64,000 nucleotides of DNA from Amycolatopsis tucumanensis. GTDB taxonomy: Bacteria; Actinomycetota; Actinomycetes; Mycobacteriales; Pseudonocardiaceae. The stretch lies in contig NZ_JAKGSD010000017.1 in NCBI RefSeq assembly GCF_021654135.1, positions 39,706 to 103,705 on the forward strand, written 5' to 3'. The notes under the pieces are model-generated. The model was not told the DNA's origin and ran no database searches. It saw only the letters and a program-made list of their open reading frames with translations. Each line of letters starts with the position of its first letter. Positions within the stretch are counted from its first letter, which is position 1. The position numbers were made by a program, and so were the translations under genes. This document shows, piece after piece, positions 15,563-22,470 of this stretch.

Positions 15563-15841
15563 CTAGCGTTCCCAGCGCACCTCCGCCCAGGGCACCTCCC
15601 GCGTGCCCCGGTGCAGCACCTTCGCCAGCCACGCCAGCAGCCACGGCCCACGCTGGCTGGACCGCTCGTACCCCAGCAACCGGCCCCGCCGGCGAGGAGT
15701 CACCAGCACCGCCACGGTCCGTTCCCGGCCGAGCTCGTCCAGCCGCGTGATCAGGTCGGTCACCTTCCCGAGCGGGCGGCCGCTCGCGTCGTACACGCGG
15801 CGTCCCAGCAGGTCGCTCGCCCGCACCTCATCCCCCGGCAT
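15563..15841 (-). CDS. Small PRC-barrel protein
   Basis: A 92-residue protein with one PRC-barrel-type domain: RASDLLGRRVYDASGRPLGKV (about 7-27) followed by basic strands TVAVLVTPRRRGRLLGYERS. PRC barrels are small beta domains that bind RNA, proteins or membrane complexes and occur next to ion transporters in actinomycetes. It is the last gene of a four-gene minus-strand operon and overlaps the preceding PRC-type gene by 14 bp. A role in tuning the Nramp-like transporter is inferred from position only. Confidence 0.8.
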   Translation of the reverse strand: MPGDEVRASDLLGRRVYDASGRPLGKVTDLITRLDELGRERTVAVLVTPRRRGRLLGYERSSQRGPWLLAWLAKVLHRGTREVPWAEVRWER

Positions 15842-16223
15842 GTCCGGCTCCCGGGATGCGCGAGATCAGCTTGTCCCGCAACCACTTCTCCAGCGGCGGC
15901 ACCTCCAGCACCTCCGCGCGCAGCGACAGCGTCACCTCGCTGCTCACCTGCTTCACGTGGTCGTAGGTGATCCGCAGCGGCTCCGTCCGCCCGCCGCCCA
16001 GCCGCGCGGCCAGCCCGCACAGCACCTTCCCGAGCAGGCCACCGATCCGCTGCCCCAGCGCGTACTGCCCGACCAGCAACGCGACGACGTGGTAGGTGCC
16101 GTCGGGGCCGCGGGCCAGTTCGACGTCGTCGACCTTGCCGACCGGGTGCCCGTCGACGTCGACGATCTGGCGGTCCAGCAGGTGGAATTCGACCCGCAGC
16201 GGGTCCGGGCGGCCGTGGGTCAT
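15828..16223 (-). CDS. PRC-barrel-like protein, partner of the Nramp-like transporter
   Basis: A 131-residue protein whose N-terminal half follows the PRC-barrel pattern: FHLLDRQIVDVDGHPVGKV, then VDDVELARGPDGTYHVVALL. The remainder is helical with GQRIGGLLGKVLCGLAARLGG and ends in a basic, charged segment. The ATG overlaps the stop of the Nramp-like gene (ATGA at 16220-16223), and its own end overlaps the next small PRC gene. Two successive PRC-type proteins behind one transporter suggest a regulatory or docking complex on the cytoplasmic face. Function not established. Confidence 0.8.
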   Translation of the reverse strand: MTHGRPDPLRVEFHLLDRQIVDVDGHPVGKVDDVELARGPDGTYHVVALLVGQYALGQRIGGLLGKVLCGLAARLGGGRTEPLRITYDHVKQVSSEVTLSLRAEVLEVPPLEKWLRDKLISRIPGAGHAGG

Positions 16224-17452
16224 GTCTGCCCCATCCCGGTGATGATCATGAGCGGGATGGCCGCGACCGCGGCGGTGACGATGATGATCAGGAACGTCAC
16301 GCCGAGGAAGTTCTGCACCCGCCCGTTCGCGTGGTCGCCGAGGTAGTCCCGGTCGTTGGCGACGACCAGGATCGGCAGGTAGGTCAGCGGCAGCACCACC
16401 GCGCTGAACAGCAGCGACAGCTCGGTGATCTGCACGGGATCGATCGTCGTCAGCAGCGCCGCCGTGCCGAGCAGCACGCTGACCAGCACGACGGTGTGGA
16501 ACCGCGCCGCCTCGCGGGGTTTCACCAGTTTGCCCCACTGCCAGCCGAAGTACTGCGCGATCGAGTACCCGGTGGACAGCCCGGTCTCCAGCGCGGCGCC
16601 GAACGTGGCCGCGAAGAACCCGATCATCACCACGACCAGGCCCAGCTTCCCCAGCGCCAGCGCGACCGGCAGCGCGGTCTGGCTGAGCTGGTCGACCTGG
16701 ACTCCGGCGGGGAAGAACACCGTCGCGGCGCAGCCCATGATCGCCAGTCCGAGCAGCCCGCCGAGGGGGAAGCCGACGAAGGTGTTGCTGCGCTCGGTCG
16801 CCAGGTCCTTCGTCGTCCACTTCTCCTCGACCCCGCCGGAGCTGAAGAAGAACACCTCGTACGGGGTGAGGGCGGAGGCGAACAGCGACACGGCGAGGTA
16901 GCCCCAGGTGCCCCAGTTCTCGCCCTGCGGCGGGCCGGCGTGCGTGAGCTGCTCGGCGAAAGTGCCCCACGGCGGGTCGAGCGCGATCAGGGCGACCACG
17001 AACACCACCAGCGCCAGCCCGAACACGCCGAACACCTGCTCCATCACCTGGAACTTCACGCGCCACAGCACGATCCACACGGCGAACGCGGCCAGCGGCA
17101 CCCACAGCACGTGCGGCAGGCCGCTGGCGAGCTGGATGGTCAGCGCGATGCCGCCGATCTCCGCGGTCAGGGTCAGCAGCGTGACCAGGTAGGACCCGAC
17201 GAGGTTGGTCATCGCGATGCGCGGGCCGAGGCGCTCGCGCACCAGGTCGAACACGGCGCGGCCGCTGACCGCGGCGACCCGGCCTGCCATCTCGGCGAAC
17301 ACGCAGATGCCGACGACGCCGACGACCACGATCCACGCCTGCCGCATGCCGAAGCGGGCGCCGGACTGGGCGTTGGCGACCAGGTCGCCGATGTCGACGA
17401 ACCCCCCGATGGCGGTGAGGATGCCCAGCGTGACGGCGATGAGCTTCTTCAC
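16220..17452 (-). CDS. Nramp-family divalent-metal-type transporter with altered signature motifs
   Basis: A 410-residue protein with about 11 membrane helices, beginning at GTG 17452 which overlaps the upstream lipoprotein stop (GTGA). It follows the Nramp fold, but the helix-1 motif that is normally DPGN reads DIGD (residues about 20-24 region, GGFVDIGDLVANAQSG) and the helix-6 region that normally has MPH reads ALTPYEVFFFSSGGVEE. The methionine that selects transition metals is thus replaced. Relatives with this second pattern are widespread but of unknown substrate; magnesium or no metal are possible. Neighbours are a lipoprotein and two PRC-barrel proteins, all coupled. Family confident, substrate unknown. 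Confidence 0.85.
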   Translation of the reverse strand: MKKLIAVTLGILTAIGGFVDIGDLVANAQSGARFGMRQAWIVVVGVVGICVFAEMAGRVAAVSGRAVFDLVRERLGPRIAMTNLVGSYLVTLLTLTAEIGGIALTIQLASGLPHVLWVPLAAFAVWIVLWRVKFQVMEQVFGVFGLALVVFVVALIALDPPWGTFAEQLTHAGPPQGENWGTWGYLAVSLFASALTPYEVFFFSSGGVEEKWTTKDLATERSNTFVGFPLGGLLGLAIMGCAATVFFPAGVQVDQLSQTALPVALALGKLGLVVVMIGFFAATFGAALETGLSTGYSIAQYFGWQWGKLVKPREAARFHTVVLVSVLLGTAALLTTIDPVQITELSLLFSAVVLPLTYLPILVVANDRDYLGDHANGRVQNFLGVTFLIIIVTAAVAAIPLMIITGMGQT

Positions 17453-17886
17453 TGGTGGCTCGTCACGAACGTGGTCAGCTCGTCGGCGGCCCGCACCAGC
17501 TGGGTGTCCGCCGCGGCGATCCGGCCGGTGTCGCCCGAGTCCAGCGCATCCCTGGCCTCGGTGACGCGCGCGACCGCGTCCTGCAGGCGGGGGTGCAGCT
17601 CGTCGTAGAGCTGCTGGGTCTCCGGGCTGGTGGGCGGCCGGCTGTCCAGCTCGTCGAGCGCCTTGGTGGCGGTGGCGAGCACGTCGTCGGTGGCCGCGGT
17701 GGCGTAGGTGGGGAACAGCCTGCCCTCGGTGTGGGCGCGGATGATCTGGTGCAGGGTGCCGACGGCGGAGAGGCCCTCTTGCGCGCGGACGACCGCACTG
17801 TCCTCGTAGCTCGCTGCTGAGCTGCCGGAACAGGCGGTGAGCGTGACCGCGAGCGCGAGACCCGCGAAAGCCGTCCTCTTCCGCAT
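17449..17886 (-). CDS. Small lipoprotein of the Nramp-like operon
   Basis: A 145-residue protein with a lipoprotein signal (RKRTAFAGLALAVTLTAC, lipobox LTAC with Cys at about 19). The mature part is all-helical, with TLHQIIRAHTEGRLFPTYATA and a region rich in Asp, Ala and Arg that looks like a four-helix bundle. No known enzyme motif. It starts the operon and its stop overlaps the transporter start by 4 bp. An extracytoplasmic sensor or accessory subunit for the transporter is likely by position. The ATG at 17886 follows a TTG in frame; the ATG is preferred. Confidence 0.8.
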   Translation of the reverse strand: MRKRTAFAGLALAVTLTACSGSSAASYEDSAVVRAQEGLSAVGTLHQIIRAHTEGRLFPTYATAATDDVLATATKALDELDSRPPTSPETQQLYDELHPRLQDAVARVTEARDALDSGDTGRIAAADTQLVRAADELTTFVTSHQ

Positions 17887-18007
17887 CAAGGGCGGTGTAC
17901 CCCTTGGTCAACTCCGCAAACAGGGGTGCTTCTCAGGGGTTTCACGGCCGCGCCGCAGGCGATTCTCAGAGAAGCGGGGTTCACTGGACGGCGGAGGAGG
18001 GGCACTC

Positions 18008-19171
18008 ATGAGCTACTACCCACCGCAGTACGACCCCTGGGCGCCGCCACCCCCGCCGCCGCCACGCCGGAAGCGCGGGCTGGGCACGGTGCTCGCCACG
18101 CTGGGCCTGGTGGTGCTGGTCGTGCTGGGATTCGTCGCGTGGGACCTCGGCCGCGGGTCCCTGTCGCCGGGCAGCGCCTCGTCGCCGCTGGAGCGGAGCC
18201 TGCGCAACGAGCAGACCGGCAACTCGACGCTCGACGTGGCCGACGTCGCGGAGAAGGTCGAGCCCGGGCTGGTCGACGTGTACTCCACGCTCGGGTACTC
18301 CGGGCAGCAGGCCGCGGGCACCGGGATGGTGCTCACCGGGGACGGCAAGGTCCTCACGAACAACCACGTCGTCGCGGGCGCGACCAGCATCAAGGTGACC
18401 GACGTGGACACCGGCCGCACCTACCGCGCCGAGGTCCTCGGGTACAGCCGATCGCGCGACGTGGCGCTGCTGCAGGTGCAGAACGCCTCCGGGCTGGGCA
18501 CCGTCACCACGGGAGACTCGTCGGAGGTGTCCGTCGGCGATCCGGTGGTGGGGCTGGGCAACGCGGGCGGCGACGGCGGCGAGCCCAGCGTGTCACCCGG
18601 GAAGGTGACCGCGCTGAACCAGTCGATCACCGCGACGGACGAGTCGACGGGCAGTTCCGAGCAGCTGACCGGGCTCATCCAGGTGGACGCGAACATCCAG
18701 TCCGGCGATTCCGGCGGCGCGCTGGCCGACGCCGAGGGCCGGGTGATCGGGATGAACACCGCGGCCTCGACCGGTTACCAGTTCGGGCAGAACGGGCGCA
18801 CCGCCGGGGTGAGCGGGTTCGCCATCCCGATCGACGACGCGCTGAGCCTGGCCCAGCGCATCGAGGCCGGCCAGGGCTCCGACACCGTCCACATCGGACC
18901 GTCGGCGTTCGTCGGCGTGTCGGTGAGCGACGCGGGCGGCTCGGGCGCGCTGGTGCAGCAGGTGGTGCCCGGCGGCCCGGCGGACGACGCCGGGCTCGTC
19001 GCCGGTGACGTCATCGTCGCCCTGGACGGCCGCGCGGTCGGCTCGGCGACCGACCTGACCGCGGTGATGGACACGCTGCACCCCGGCGACCGGGTCGCGG
19101 TGACGTGGCTGGACCAGTCCGGGCAGCAGCGCAGCGCGACCGCCACCCTGGTCGAGGGGCCGGTGGGTTAG
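18008..19171 (+). CDS. Membrane-anchored HtrA/DegP-type serine protease with PDZ domain
   Basis: A 387-residue S1C protease. Layout: Pro-rich cytoplasmic tail (1-25, seven consecutive prolines), one membrane helix (about 27-46), trypsin-like domain with catalytic His120 (in TNNHVV), Asp151 (in SRDVALLQ) and Ser235 (in QSGDSGGAL), then a PDZ domain (about 300-385) with PADDAGLVAGDVIVALDG. The active site faces outside, so it serves quality control or signalling in the envelope. GGAGGAGG lies about 8 bases before the ATG at 18008. It is divergent from the Nramp-like operon and its promoter lies in the 121 bp between; stress regulation is likely but not seen. Confidence 0.93.
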   Translation: MSYYPPQYDPWAPPPPPPPRRKRGLGTVLATLGLVVLVVLGFVAWDLGRGSLSPGSASSPLERSLRNEQTGNSTLDVADVAEKVEPGLVDVYSTLGYSGQQAAGTGMVLTGDGKVLTNNHVVAGATSIKVTDVDTGRTYRAEVLGYSRSRDVALLQVQNASGLGTVTTGDSSEVSVGDPVVGLGNAGGDGGEPSVSPGKVTALNQSITATDESTGSSEQLTGLIQVDANIQSGDSGGALADAEGRVIGMNTAASTGYQFGQNGRTAGVSGFAIPIDDALSLAQRIEAGQGSDTVHIGPSAFVGVSVSDAGGSGALVQQVVPGGPADDAGLVAGDVIVALDGRAVGSATDLTAVMDTLHPGDRVAVTWLDQSGQQRSATATLVEGPVG

Positions 19172-19200
19172 CCCCCGCGGGGCCGGGGTAGCTGGGAGGT

Positions 19201-20028
19201 ATGACGAACACAGCTCCCCTGCCCGCGGAGCAGGGCGGACGGCCGAGGACCGCGATCGTGACCGGTTCCGACTCCGGTATCGGGCGGGCGATCGCCGTCG
19301 CGCTCGGTGGTGGCGGCGTGGACGTCGGCATCACCTGGCACCGGGACGAAGAGGGCGCCAACGCGACCGCCGCGCAGGTGCGCGAAGCCGGCGCACGCGC
19401 CGAGGTGCGGCAGCTCGACCTCGGCGACCTGCCCACGGCGGCGGCCGCGATCGACGAGCTCGCCGAGGCGCTCGGCGGCGTCGACGTGCTGGTCAACTGC
19501 GCCGGCACGGGCACCGGCCAGCGGGTGATGGACATGGACTTCGACACCTGGCGGCACGTGCTGAGCGTCGACCTGGACGGCGCGTTCCTGTGCGCGCAGC
19601 GGGCGGCGCGGCACATGATCGACGCCGGTGGCGGCGGGCGGATCGTCAACATCACCAGCGTGCACGAGCACGCCCCGAAGGTCGGCGCGGCGCCCTACTG
19701 CGCGGCGAAGGCCGGGATGGGCATGCTGACCAAGGTGCTGGCGCTGGAGCTGGCCGAGCACGGCATCACGGTCAACTCGGTCGCGCCGGGCGAGATCTCC
19801 ACGCCGATGACCGGCCAGACCGACGTGAACCCGCGCGACCAGGAACGCCCCGGCGTGCCGCTGGGCCGGACCGGGCACGCGGACGAGGTCGCCGCCGTGG
19901 TGGCGTTCCTGACCACCCCCGCGGCCGGCTACGTGACCGGATCGTCGTACGTGGTGGACGGCGGGATGCTCCTCATGGGCCCCCAGGGCGCCTCCGGCCT
20001 CGGCGACAACAGCTGGCGCAAGATCTGA
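19201..20028 (+). CDS. Short-chain dehydrogenase/reductase
   Basis: A 275-residue classical SDR: nucleotide loop TGSDSGIG (about 21-28), NCAG (about 100-103), catalytic Ser followed by Tyr and Lys in PYCAAKAGM (YxxxK), and the product-side motif SVAPGEISTPM. It ends with the C-terminal GGMLLMGP region. Substrate undetermined: homologues act on polyols and 3-oxo compounds. It stands alone after the protease gene, 29 bp downstream. GGGAGG lies only 1 base before the ATG, unusually close, so a start a few codons later is conceivable. The convergent pterin dehydratase-like gene ends 43 bp later. Confidence 0.9.
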   Translation: MTNTAPLPAEQGGRPRTAIVTGSDSGIGRAIAVALGGGGVDVGITWHRDEEGANATAAQVREAGARAEVRQLDLGDLPTAAAAIDELAEALGGVDVLVNCAGTGTGQRVMDMDFDTWRHVLSVDLDGAFLCAQRAARHMIDAGGGGRIVNITSVHEHAPKVGAAPYCAAKAGMGMLTKVLALELAEHGITVNSVAPGEISTPMTGQTDVNPRDQERPGVPLGRTGHADEVAAVVAFLTTPAAGYVTGSSYVVDGGMLLMGPQGASGLGDNSWRKI

Positions 20029-20070
20029 CGCGGCCCGTGTTCCGCGGGCGTGAACGTGGGACTCGCGGCG

Positions 20071-20361
20071 TCACGCCAGTTCCGCCAGCACCGCTTCGAT
20101 GCGGCGCGCCAGCCACAGATCCGGCTCGGTGACCCGGCCCGGGAAGCCGGTGGTGACGGTGAACGTCAGCTCGCCCCGGCGGCGTTCGAACTGCGCGTGG
20201 TCGCTCAGTTCCGCCGCGTCCCGCTGCACGCGGCCGATCAGCGCGCCGTGCGCCTGCTCCGGCACGTGCACGGTGCGCGAGAGGTGGCCGGCGTCCCCGC
20301 GCCACTCCGCGAGCCCATCCAGCCCCCGGGCGATTTCGGTGTCCGACAACGTCTCCGGCAC
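20071..20361 (-). CDS. Pterin-4a-carbinolamine dehydratase-like protein with degenerate active site
   Basis: A 96-residue protein with the PCD fold: N-terminal strand-helix, then the segment AAELSDHAQFERRRGELTFTVTTGFPGRVTEPDLWLA, matching the usual D-H-H-P motif region and the C-terminal VTExDLxLA helix. The canonical two histidines and Pro appear as SDHAQF, so one catalytic His is missing. GTG at 20361 with AAGGAGGA upstream. It may be a DNA-binding co-factor-like (DCoH) or catalytically weak member. No aromatic amino-acid hydroxylase gene is nearby. It stands alone between convergent and divergent neighbours. Confidence 0.8.
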   Translation of the reverse strand: MPETLSDTEIARGLDGLAEWRGDAGHLSRTVHVPEQAHGALIGRVQRDAAELSDHAQFERRRGELTFTVTTGFPGRVTEPDLWLARRIEAVLAELA

Positions 20362-20486
20362 GACGTCCTCCTTCCGTTTCCCGGGCGGGTACCCGTGGCC
20401 CGCCCGGCGAACCGCGCAAGATTGGAGAAGACGCGCGGCCCCCTTGCTCCTTACGGTCTAACCACCTGACACGGGAAGGAGCGGCG

Positions 20487-21602
20487 ATGAGCGGGGTTCG
20501 CGTGCTGGTCGGCACACGCAAGGGTGCTTTCGTCCTGACGTCCGACGAACGGCGCGCCGACTGGGAGGTCACCGGCCCGCACTTCCCGGGCTGGGAGATC
20601 TACCACCTCAAGGGCTCCCCCGCCGATCCGGACCGGATCTTCGCCGCCCAGTCGACGAGCTGGTTCGGCCAGCTGATCCAGCGTTCCGACGACGGCGGGA
20701 AGACGTGGCAGCCGGTGGGCAACGAGTTCGCCTACGAGGGCGTGCCGGGCACCCACCAGTGGTACGACGGCACACCGCACCCGTGGGAGTTCGCCCGCGT
20801 GTGGCACCTCGAACCGTCGCTGACCGACCCGGACCTGATCTACGCCGGGGTGGAGGACGCGGCGCTGTTCCGCTCGAACGACGCGGGTGCGACCTGGCAG
20901 GAGCTGCCGGGCCTGCGCGGGCACGGCTCCGGCCCCAAGTGGCAGCCGGGCGCGGGCGGGCTGTGCCTGCACACGATCATCCAGGACCCGCGCGACGCGA
21001 ACCGCCTGATCATCGCCATTTCCGCGGCGGGCGCGTTCCGCACCGAGGACGGCGGCAAGACCTGGCAGGCCATCAACCACGGCCTGAAGTCCGGCCAGAT
21101 TCCCGATCCGGACGCCGAGGTGGGCCACTGCGTGCACCACATCGCGCGCCACCCGGAGCGCCCGGACGTGCTGTTCATGCAGAAGCACTGGGACGTGATG
21201 CGCAGCGACGACGGCGGCGACAACTGGTACGAGATCAGCGGGAACCTGCCGACCGACTTCGGGTTCGTCATCGACGTGCACGCCCACGAGCCCGACACCG
21301 TCTACGTGGTCCCGATCAAGAGCGACGAGCACCACTTCCCGCCGGACGGGCGGCTGCGCGTGTACCGCAGCCGCGGCGGCGGTGAGGAGTGGGAGCCGCT
21401 GACGGCCGGGCTGCCGCAGGAGAACTGCTACGTCAACGTGCTGCGCGACGCGATGGCGGTGGATTCGCTGGAGTCGTGCGGCGTCTACTTCGGCACGACC
21501 GGCGGTCAGGTGTACGCGTCGGCCGATTCCGGGGACACCTGGGCGCCGATCGTGCGCGACCTGCCCGCGGTCCTGTCGGTGGAGGTCCAGACGCTGCCAT
21601 GA
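20487..21602 (+). CDS. BNR/sialidase-like beta-propeller protein
   Basis: A 371-residue protein with several BNR (Asp-box) repeats: RSDDGGKTW (about 70-80), RSNDAGATW, RTEDGGKTW, RSDDGGDNW and ASADSGDTW. The first segment, VRVLVGTRKGAFVLTSD, is typical of glycosyl-hydrolase-like propellers (ycf48/sortilin type). There is no signal peptide, so it works inside the cell. It overlaps by 3 bases with a downstream MoaD-like gene, a gene pair I believe is conserved in actinomycetes, so the propeller may be a scaffold or an enzyme working with a sulfur carrier. No sialidase catalytic residues were confirmed. GGAAGGAG precedes the ATG. Confidence 0.85.
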   Translation: MSGVRVLVGTRKGAFVLTSDERRADWEVTGPHFPGWEIYHLKGSPADPDRIFAAQSTSWFGQLIQRSDDGGKTWQPVGNEFAYEGVPGTHQWYDGTPHPWEFARVWHLEPSLTDPDLIYAGVEDAALFRSNDAGATWQELPGLRGHGSGPKWQPGAGGLCLHTIIQDPRDANRLIIAISAAGAFRTEDGGKTWQAINHGLKSGQIPDPDAEVGHCVHHIARHPERPDVLFMQKHWDVMRSDDGGDNWYEISGNLPTDFGFVIDVHAHEPDTVYVVPIKSDEHHFPPDGRLRVYRSRGGGEEWEPLTAGLPQENCYVNVLRDAMAVDSLESCGVYFGTTGGQVYASADSGDTWAPIVRDLPAVLSVEVQTLP

Positions 21603-21895
21603 TCCGCGTCCACCTGCCCGCGCACCTGCGCACCATCGCCCACATCGACGGCGAGGTCGAACTGGACCTGAACGGCGCCGTCACCCAGCGTGCCCTGCTG
21701 GACGCGCTGGAAGAGCGCTATCCCATGCTGCGCGGCACGATCCGCGAGCACGGCACCGGGAAACGACGGGCGTTCGTCCGGTTCTTCGCCTGCGAGGAGG
21801 ACCTGTCGCACGAGGAGCCGGACGCCCCCCTGCCCGCGCCGGTGGTCGCGGGCACCGAACCGTTCCTCGTGATGGGCGCGATGGCGGGCGGTTGA
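21599..21895 (+). CDS. MoaD/ThiS-like small sulfur-carrier-type protein
   Basis: A 98-residue ubiquitin-fold protein ending in ...LVMGAMAGG, with the exposed Gly-Gly end that these proteins need for activation by an E1-like adenylyltransferase. It contains the MoaD-type opening IRVHLPAHLRTIAHIDGEVELDLNG (two shorter pieces shown by VHLPAHLRTIAHID and VELDLNGAV). The start ATG overlaps the stop of the beta-propeller gene (ATGA). No MoeB/ThiF or moaE gene is adjacent, so its activating enzyme must lie elsewhere. Whether it carries sulfur for molybdopterin or another pathway, or tags proteins, is unknown. Confidence 0.8.
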   Translation: MIRVHLPAHLRTIAHIDGEVELDLNGAVTQRALLDALEERYPMLRGTIREHGTGKRRAFVRFFACEEDLSHEEPDAPLPAPVVAGTEPFLVMGAMAGG

Positions 21896-22017
21896 CTTTT
21901 CCCTGGCCCCGCACGGAAACCGCGGAACATTCACCACCGGGGTGAGGCTTGGTCGGCGCACCGGATGTGTCTAGGGTGAAGGCCCCCGACCGGTCCCCTC
22001 GACGCGATGCCCTGGTG

Positions 22018-22470
22018 ATGAAGACAATTAGCGACGACACTGTCGAAATTCCGCGGGAGAAACCCGTTTTCGTCGATCCGTCCGGGCGAAGACGCCGTAT
22101 CGTGCGCCGCGTGAGCATCGCGGCGTGCGCGTTGGTCAGCGGTTACGCCGTGCTGTTGGTGGCTTCGCTGCTGGGCGCGCCGATCCCAGCCTCCGTGCTC
22201 CTGCCGGCACCCGACGCGCCTGCCGCGTCGCCGACGACACCGCCACAGGGTGGCCCGTCGGTCGCCGATGACACCACCACCCCACGCGGCACCGACCGGG
22301 CGTCGAAGGCCCCGGAGTCGAGTTCGACGGCACCGCCGCCACAGGCTCCGGCCGTGACCACGACGGCCACGCCGCAACCGCCGGTGTTCTCCGAGCAGCC
22401 GCGCAACCCGCGTGCCCGCCCCGATCCACCGGGGCGCGGGCAGGACGGCCAGCCGGAACCCGGCCGGTGA
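22018..22470 (+). CDS. Membrane-anchored Thr/Pro-rich protein upstream of the deacetylase/glycosyltransferase
   Basis: A 150-residue protein: cytoplasmic start with RRRRIVRRV, one hydrophobic segment (ACALVSGYAVLLVASLLG, about 38-55), then a low-complexity stretch rich in Pro, Thr, Ala and Ser (about 60-150), mucin-like. The ATG at 22018 is chosen because the sequence before it gives no stable frame; an earlier in-frame GTG at 22015 and ATG at 21949 exist. It overlaps the following deacetylase/glycosyltransferase gene by 4 bp (GTGA). It may form a spacer or a partner of the polysaccharide-making enzyme. Its composition could also indicate fast evolution. No other function can be seen. Confidence 0.65.
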   Translation: MKTISDDTVEIPREKPVFVDPSGRRRRIVRRVSIAACALVSGYAVLLVASLLGAPIPASVLLPAPDAPAASPTTPPQGGPSVADDTTTPRGTDRASKAPESSSTAPPPQAPAVTTTATPQPPVFSEQPRNPRARPDPPGRGQDGQPEPGR

